NCBI GenBank assembly: GCA_018398575.1
Contig: JAGTXZ010000011.1
Location: 558,001-622,000 of the forward strand
Direction of reading: 5' to 3'
Origin: Ampelomyces quisqualis
Lineage: Eukaryota; Ascomycota; Dothideomycetes; Pleosporales; Phaeosphaeriaceae
DNA: 64,000 nt
Shown here: positions 59,230 to 64,000 of the stretch, in pieces
Layout: each line of letters opens with the position of its first letter
Numbering within the stretch: the stretch's first letter is position 1
The notes under the pieces: generated by a model
Seen by the model: the letters and a program-made list of their open reading frames with translations, nothing else
What the model was told of the DNA's origin: nothing
The model's database searches: none
Made by a program: the position numbers and the translations under genes

Positions 59230-59590
59230 CTCCAGCTTCCTGTCTCTTGCACTTGTTGCGGCGGCGTGTCTTGATGTCTTGATCCAAGTAGAAGTCTTTT
59301 ATAGCCTGGAGATCCACCATGAGTCGAGTTTGCAGCTATGTCGAGCTCGGATATGCGTAGTGACGTACGGAGGGGTAGAGAGTGGGGCTGACCATACTCT
59401 TACCGAGTGTTTGAGCAATGTGGTCCACGTCCTTCCAGCTTGCAAAAGTAAAAGGCAGATGTATGGCTCAGAGCCCTCGGTGCTTTGCATAGCATCCATA
59501 TATGATGTAGACACAATTGCAGCAGATTACAAGAGGAACGTCGAGACAAGATGTCTTTGATTCGTGTCGACAAACCGTGTCGATTGGTCT
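59230..59590. promoter_or_regulatory. Promoter region of the cyclase-like gene
   Basis: The 361 bp between the cyclase start codon and the stop codon of the TBC gene must hold the cyclase promoter and the TBC terminator. No specific sites are claimed. Confidence 0.4.
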
Positions 59591-61412
59591 TCAGCGGTCG
59601 GGACCCATGCCGACAACGTCGTTGCCTCTTGAGCTCGTGTTCTTTAAATGCGCACCGCTGCCCTTGAACAGGCTCTGCCAGATGAATGCTTCGCTCAGCA
59701 GCAATTCGATGTCTTTCTCAGTCCATTGCCGTGTAGGCAGTGATTGCAGAAACATCATAATCTCCTGAAAGTCCATTTTGCGTAGCTGGTCGGTCCACTT
59801 GACAAGAAAAGCGGCGCAGACGTAGAGGTGGAATGAGGAGAACCCATCTTCTTCGGCCTGAAAGGTGTTAGTTGAGAGCTAAGAACGTGGTGGTGGAGGC
59901 CGTCTTACCAGGTACGTGTCCCACATTCGTATTGTGTTCTTGACGGATATTTCGCGCATCAGGAGACAATTCATCCACCTGAAGCTGAATTGGATGAACT
60001 CAACGCCTTCATTCTGCAAATGCGTGGCTAGATCGCCATCGATTCGTGTTGTGAGGTCTCTCAGATCTGCCACTTGTCGTTGAATGCCTGGCTGATGCGC
60101 AATGTAGTTGTCTTGTATGCCATCCAGCAGCTTCGTAAGACACCAAAAAGAGTCGGCCTCGACAGCGTCAAGCACCTGTTTGGGCAATTGTCCCGGATCC
60201 ATGCCAAACTCAATATCCGGATCTGAGATGTAAGAACCTAGGAAGACTTGCCAGAATGGAGTGACAAGGTCGTTGATGCCTTGTACATAACCCGACGCAG
60301 GATGTCGTATTGCCCAAACGTACAGTATCCTTTCCAGCGATCTCTGTGTTGCCTCGAACTGGTAGAGCGGGAGCTGTGGATTGGTGCGGGGCACATCGAT
60401 GCTGATTTGATGCCAGATGGCTTCATCCAGGCCTCGTCCCCGACCGCGCATCGTTGACGGAAACGATGATGCGCCCGCCATCCCAGCCGCCACGGCCCCG
60501 GTGCTTCCAGAGGTGCCTCTATCGAAGGCTTGGCGCACGCCTTCGAGGTATTCCTTTCGTTTCCTCTCCAGCGCTGCCACCCGTCGCTCGCTGCTTGTTG
60601 GCAAGTATCCCAGCAGAAGCTGCCATGTCATGGCGCGGACTTCGGATGGAACACCCGACCACGCCAGGTCTCGGAGATGGGAAAGTGACACGGTGCTAGC
60701 CTGCAGTATGCGCTTGAACTTGTTGATCCTTGCAGTGCGCGAGGACTGCTCCTCTATTTGCTTGGCTGTGGCGTCGGGGCGTATCGAGGCATGCGTAATG
60801 AGGTGGAGGGAATTGGCGGGATCTCGAAGTATTTCCTGGTATTGGGGTCGTAGAATCTTGCCCTCGACCTTCTTCGCAGTAGGATAGGTGGGTATGCCTC
60901 GCTCTTCGGCAATGTCGCCACTGTCGATGCCACGCCATGCCGAGGGCCCTGGCACACTTGTCGGATTGGCGCCTCCCAGGTGTTTTGCATGCGAGGACTG
61001 GTTCCGTCGACCTTTTCTCCGCACGTTTGCTATGCTGGGCAGGCCAAACTCGTCCTCGTCGTCCTCGAACATGTCCCCCTGGTCCGCGTCATCTTGGTGC
61101 CAGTCGTGGTCTGTGTTCCGCAGGAAGCTGCTGTATGTGGGGCGCGCAGGGCGGGGCGAGGCCGTGTTCCGACTAGGGGCGGCGCTCGATTCGCGGCTGT
61201 GGGTGGCGGAGGGCGGGGTCCGGGGTCGCGAGTGCGATGCAGAGACGCTTCTGCGCGCAGTTAGTGTGAAGCGGCGGGCATTGGCTGTCCGCGGACCCTA
61301 CAGTGAGCTGAAGCTGAGAATGTCGGCGTGTGAATAGGCTGCGCCAACGACCTTGTTGTTCTGCGCTGGGGCTGGCGGATGGGCGCTTGTCCGCCAGAAG
61401 GGAGACGCGGTG
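59591..61412 (-). CDS. gyp1: TBC-domain Rab GTPase-activating protein, Gyp1/TBC1D22 type
   Basis: Supported exons are 61,302-61,412, 59,909-61,250 and 59,591-59,857. The last intron (GTAAG..TTTCAG) joins WDTYL to AEEDGFSSFH and is certain. The TBC domain has the catalytic arginine finger in ISIDVPRT and the glutamine finger in GYVQGINDL. RMWDTY and the C-terminal IMMFLQSLP and AFIWQSLF stretches follow the Gyp1 pattern. Gyp1 acts on Ypt1/Rab1 at the Golgi. An in-frame ATG at 61,072 would give 476 residues, but the frame is open upstream (RPTYSSFLRNTDHDW), and a 51-bp intron (61,251-61,301, with a CTAAC branch site) leads to one more probable exon. The true start was not found; a proline-rich first exon near 61.65 kb is possible. 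The Ser/Pro-rich N-terminus is probably disordered. Confidence 0.85.
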
Positions 61413-61893
61413 CTGTTGGCCGCGTGTCAGCTCTTGGGCGCCTGCACGGCCGGGTGGTGGGAACGTACGAGGAGCCATCTGAACACAGGGAAGCGACCTG
61501 TTAGCTACCCCGGATGCCATGACGCGTGCGGCGGCTGCGAAGGACACGAACCGACCTGGACCATTTCCTGGGCGCCTCTGTTAGCAGGCCGGAGACAACC
61601 AGGGCCCCGGCGTGTCTACACATACCTGCTGCGGCGGCGGCGGCGGCGGCTGCTTCTTCTTCATGGCGAGGGTGAAGGTGAAGGTGAAGGTGCTCGCAAG
61701 GGCCCCGCGGTCGCCCGCCGCATTCGACGTTGGCTGGCACCCCCTGTAAACGCTAGTGCCCGGCGCGCCTTCCGCCAAGGCCGCCCCAGGCACGGTCGCT
61801 CCTTCCGCTCGTCTCCTCGCCGCTGCGGCAGGCTCTTCCTCACCACGCGCCCATCACTGGTTGGCTTGCCCGTACGAATCCAGCACCTCCACC
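61413..61893. promoter_or_regulatory. Divergent promoter region with CGG and GGTGAA repeats
   Basis: The region between the TBC gene (minus) and the HRP1-like gene (plus). It contains a (CGG)n run near 61,632-61,650 and GGTGAA repeats near 61,670-61,692. On the minus strand the CGG run would encode polyproline after MKKKQ, followed by a GTATGT donor, so it may be the first exon of the TBC gene. Confidence 0.5.
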
Positions 61894-64000
61894 ATGGCCG
61901 ACGAGAACTACGAAGACGACATCTTCGACGATCTGTAAGTCGGCAATGCGCGCACCGCGTCCACGCGCCGTCTTCGGCCGCCGGCATCCTCCTGACACCC
62001 GCCCAGATACGACGATGAACCCGCGTCCAAAGCCGCGCCCGCCGCACCCCCAGCGCCCGCGCCCGTGCCGCAGGAGCCAGAGCCCGTGACCGCCGAGCCA
62101 GCCAGTGCGCCCGCGCCCGCCACGCCACACAATGGCGCCGACAACACTGCCCCCGCATGGCAGGCCCCGCCAGCAGGCGGCCAGGACACGCACATGGACC
62201 CATCCGGCTACAACGCGGGGGGCCTTCAGTCCTACGACAACGCGCCCATGGACGAGGACAACTACGGCCCCATCAACGTGAAGGAGGACGGGTGAGTGCT
62301 TGCTTTTCTTTGCCCTTCCTGACGTGACAGGCGCATCACAAGGTACAGTACGGACTTGGATAGCGAACAAGCACACGCATGGCTTGCAGCGCACAGACGG
62401 TAGCGACCAAGTGTGCGATTCAGAAGGACGCAAACTCCACCAGCCCTTTGGTTGTGTCATGGCGGGGAATCTACGTGAAGAGCACAAGGGCTGCACTGGC
62501 ACATGACTTGGCATGATGGATCAGAAGCCGCAGGTCCTGCTCGGAGAAGCAATGGCGCGCGATTCAGCCAGGCAGCCAACGCGCCCACACATGGGCAGAC
62601 GACTCTGCGGCTTTGGTCATTGGAAGCAGCTAGGCTATGGACAGCCACCTCCTCCTTCCCGATCAATCCGCCTTGCGCGAGGCCTATCGCGCCTGGCTGC
62701 ATCACTTAGCAGCGGCCCATGTCGATATATACCTAGGTACTTGATAGTGCGTACAGGCAACGCAAGCTGAGGGTAGCTATCGAGCCGTGCGATGATCTGC
62801 TTGACAGTCATCCACACTCGTGTCCATAGCAGAACACAGACGCTTCATCCGAACATACTGTGCCTTTGCGGCTATCTCTGTTTGAGCCTCGAATCGCGGT
62901 TATGAAGCATGGACTTTTCGACTACCCATCTGATTGGGCAAACGCCACGAGGTCGACATGATGCGGCGGCAACAACTTCGCTTAACAGCCGACCATGCAT
63001 GCGACATACACACTTCATCATCCACGACAACCACTACAATACCGACCAATTAACCATGACGACAATGTCCTTTGGTGCGAGGCGCCGCAGAAGCATACGG
63101 CTGCTCCAAGTGTGCTTTGCACTGCGTTCAACCCTTCCACCCGGTCACAGCTACTGATAATTCTAATGCATTCGACGTGCTCGGTGCAGTCCTTCCAAAC
63201 GTCGAGTAGACAAATATAAGCTTCAAATATTGGGACAGTGCGGCTAGCATCTCGACATGTCCTCTACCTTCGTAATACCGGTACTCTCAGTGTTGAAATC
63301 TTCTTTGAGTCGGAGAGGGGAAGATGATGGCAGGAAATCGACAAAGATCACGGAACGACTCAGAAGACTGAGACCATCACGACGCACATATCAATCGCTT
63401 TCACGACTGTTGTATCTGGATAACGACGACACCGAATTTCTAACCTGGACCTATGATGCGCACCCGTTACACAACTGATTGCTTTTGCCGACAAATTTGT
63501 TTTGCATGTAGCGTACGATACTAATCTATATTGTAGGAAGATGTTCATCGGCGGATTGAACTGGGAAACCACAGAAGGTATGTTCTACGCAATTGCATTT
63601 GAGTATGGCGCTGACTTCAATCCTTAGACTCACTGAGAGACTACTTCACACAGTTCGGCGAGGTCAGCGAATGTACCGTCATGCGCGACTCTGCTACAGG
63701 CCGGTCACGAGGATTTGGTTTCCTCACGTTCAGGGATCCAAAGTGCGTCAACACTGTCATGGTGAAGGAGCACTACCTAGATGGCAAGATTGTAAGTTTG
63801 TAGCAGCTTCAGCCGGAATGCTTCTAACGCATCTCAAGATCGATCCCAAGCGCGCTATTCCCCGTGAAGAGCAGGAGCGCACAAGCAAGATCTTCGTTGG
63901 CGGCGTCAGCCAAGAGGCAACCGAAGAGGACTTCACCAAGTTCTTCAAGCAGTTCGGCAGGGTCGTCGATGCTACGCTGATGATGGACAAGGAGACTGGT
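61894..64000 (+). CDS. HRP1: HRP1/Nab4-like two-RRM hnRNP, 5' part (runs off window)
   Basis: Exons are 61,894-61,934, 62,007-62,291, 63,537-63,577, 63,628-63,791 and 63,839 to beyond 64,000. All introns are GT..AG, and phases join correctly. The N-terminal region (about 108 residues) is Pro/Ala-rich and acidic, ending NVKEDG. RRM1 has RNP2 KMFIGGLNW and RNP1 RGFGFLTF. After the linker IDPKRAIPREEQERTSK, RRM2 starts with KIFVGGVSQEATEEDF and is cut by the window end. This is the layout of yeast Hrp1 (cleavage factor IB, mRNA 3'-end formation and export) and of metazoan DAZAP1/hnRNP A-like proteins. Intron 2 is 1,245 bp, very long for this kind of genome. Confidence 0.92.
62292..63536 (+). other. 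Long intron 2 of the HRP1-like gene
   Basis: Donor GTGAGT at 62,292, branch site CTAAT and acceptor TTGTAG at 63,531-63,536. Exons on both sides are conserved and contiguous in protein terms (KEDG then KMFIGG). The 1,245 bp contains short open frames but no clear extra exon. Confidence 0.8.

Noticed and set aside
61630..61700. Plus-strand coding frame over the CGG and GGTGAA repeats
   Set aside because: Simple-sequence DNA upstream of the HRP1-like start; the frame has no homology, and a minus-strand first exon is the better, still unproven, idea.
1..64000. tRNA, rRNA or other structured RNA genes
   Set aside because: Looked for tRNA-type internal promoter motifs and rRNA-like stretches by eye and found none convincing; a covariance-model search would be decisive.

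Overview
The window looks like a chromosome segment of a filamentous ascomycete, most likely a Dothideomycete of the Pleosporales type. Ordinary GC-balanced genes with short GT..AG introns flank a large AT-rich block (about 14.2-56.0 kb). Almost every reading frame in that block is destroyed by TAA/TAG stops, the pattern expected of repeat-induced point mutation (RIP, CpA to TpA). The species is not identified; the class is inferred from gene content, intron style and isochore structure.

Left gene-bearing arm (1-14.2 kb): a 2-oxoglutarate/Fe(II) dioxygenase (minus) is divergent from a PLP-dependent fold-type I enzyme (plus). After a 2 kb gap comes an intronless HAL4/SAT4-type Ser/Thr kinase (plus). 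About 4.6 kb without a recognisable gene follows.

AT-rich block: (a) 14.2-27.8 kb is a RIP-degraded Tad-like LINE on the plus strand, split in ORF1 by a complete 7.1 kb Ty3/gypsy element (family 1, TSD GTTCT). (b) 28.1-29.84 kb is a small non-RIPed island holding most of a broken HET-domain (heterokaryon incompatibility) gene on the minus strand. (c) 29.84-56.04 kb is one 26.2 kb insertion in the 5' end of that HET gene. It is a hAT transposon (8-bp TSD CCAGCTCG) carrying a second family 1 gypsy (TSD ATATA), which carries a family 2 gypsy (TSD TATAT), which carries another family 2 gypsy (TSD TAGAC). All four duplications can be read exactly. The start codon of the HET gene is stranded on the far side, at 56,060.

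Right gene-bearing arm (56.06-64 kb): a candidate small cysteine-rich secreted protein about 1 kb from the block edge, a cyclase/kynurenine-formamidase-like protein with one intron, a Gyp1-type TBC Rab-GAP (all minus), and the 5' part of an HRP1/Nab4-like two-RRM RNA-binding protein (plus) with an unusually long second intron, running off the window end.

Most unusual observations: the four-level nest inside a gene; an innermost gypsy whose two LTRs are inverted relative to each other although it has a clean TSD; a frame-conserved ORF on the strand opposite gag-pol at the 3' end of family 1; a 33-residue coiled-coil-like tandem repeat between the RT/RNase H part and integrase of family 2, with 5 units in one copy and 4 in the other; and an effector-like gene at the edge of the AT-rich block.
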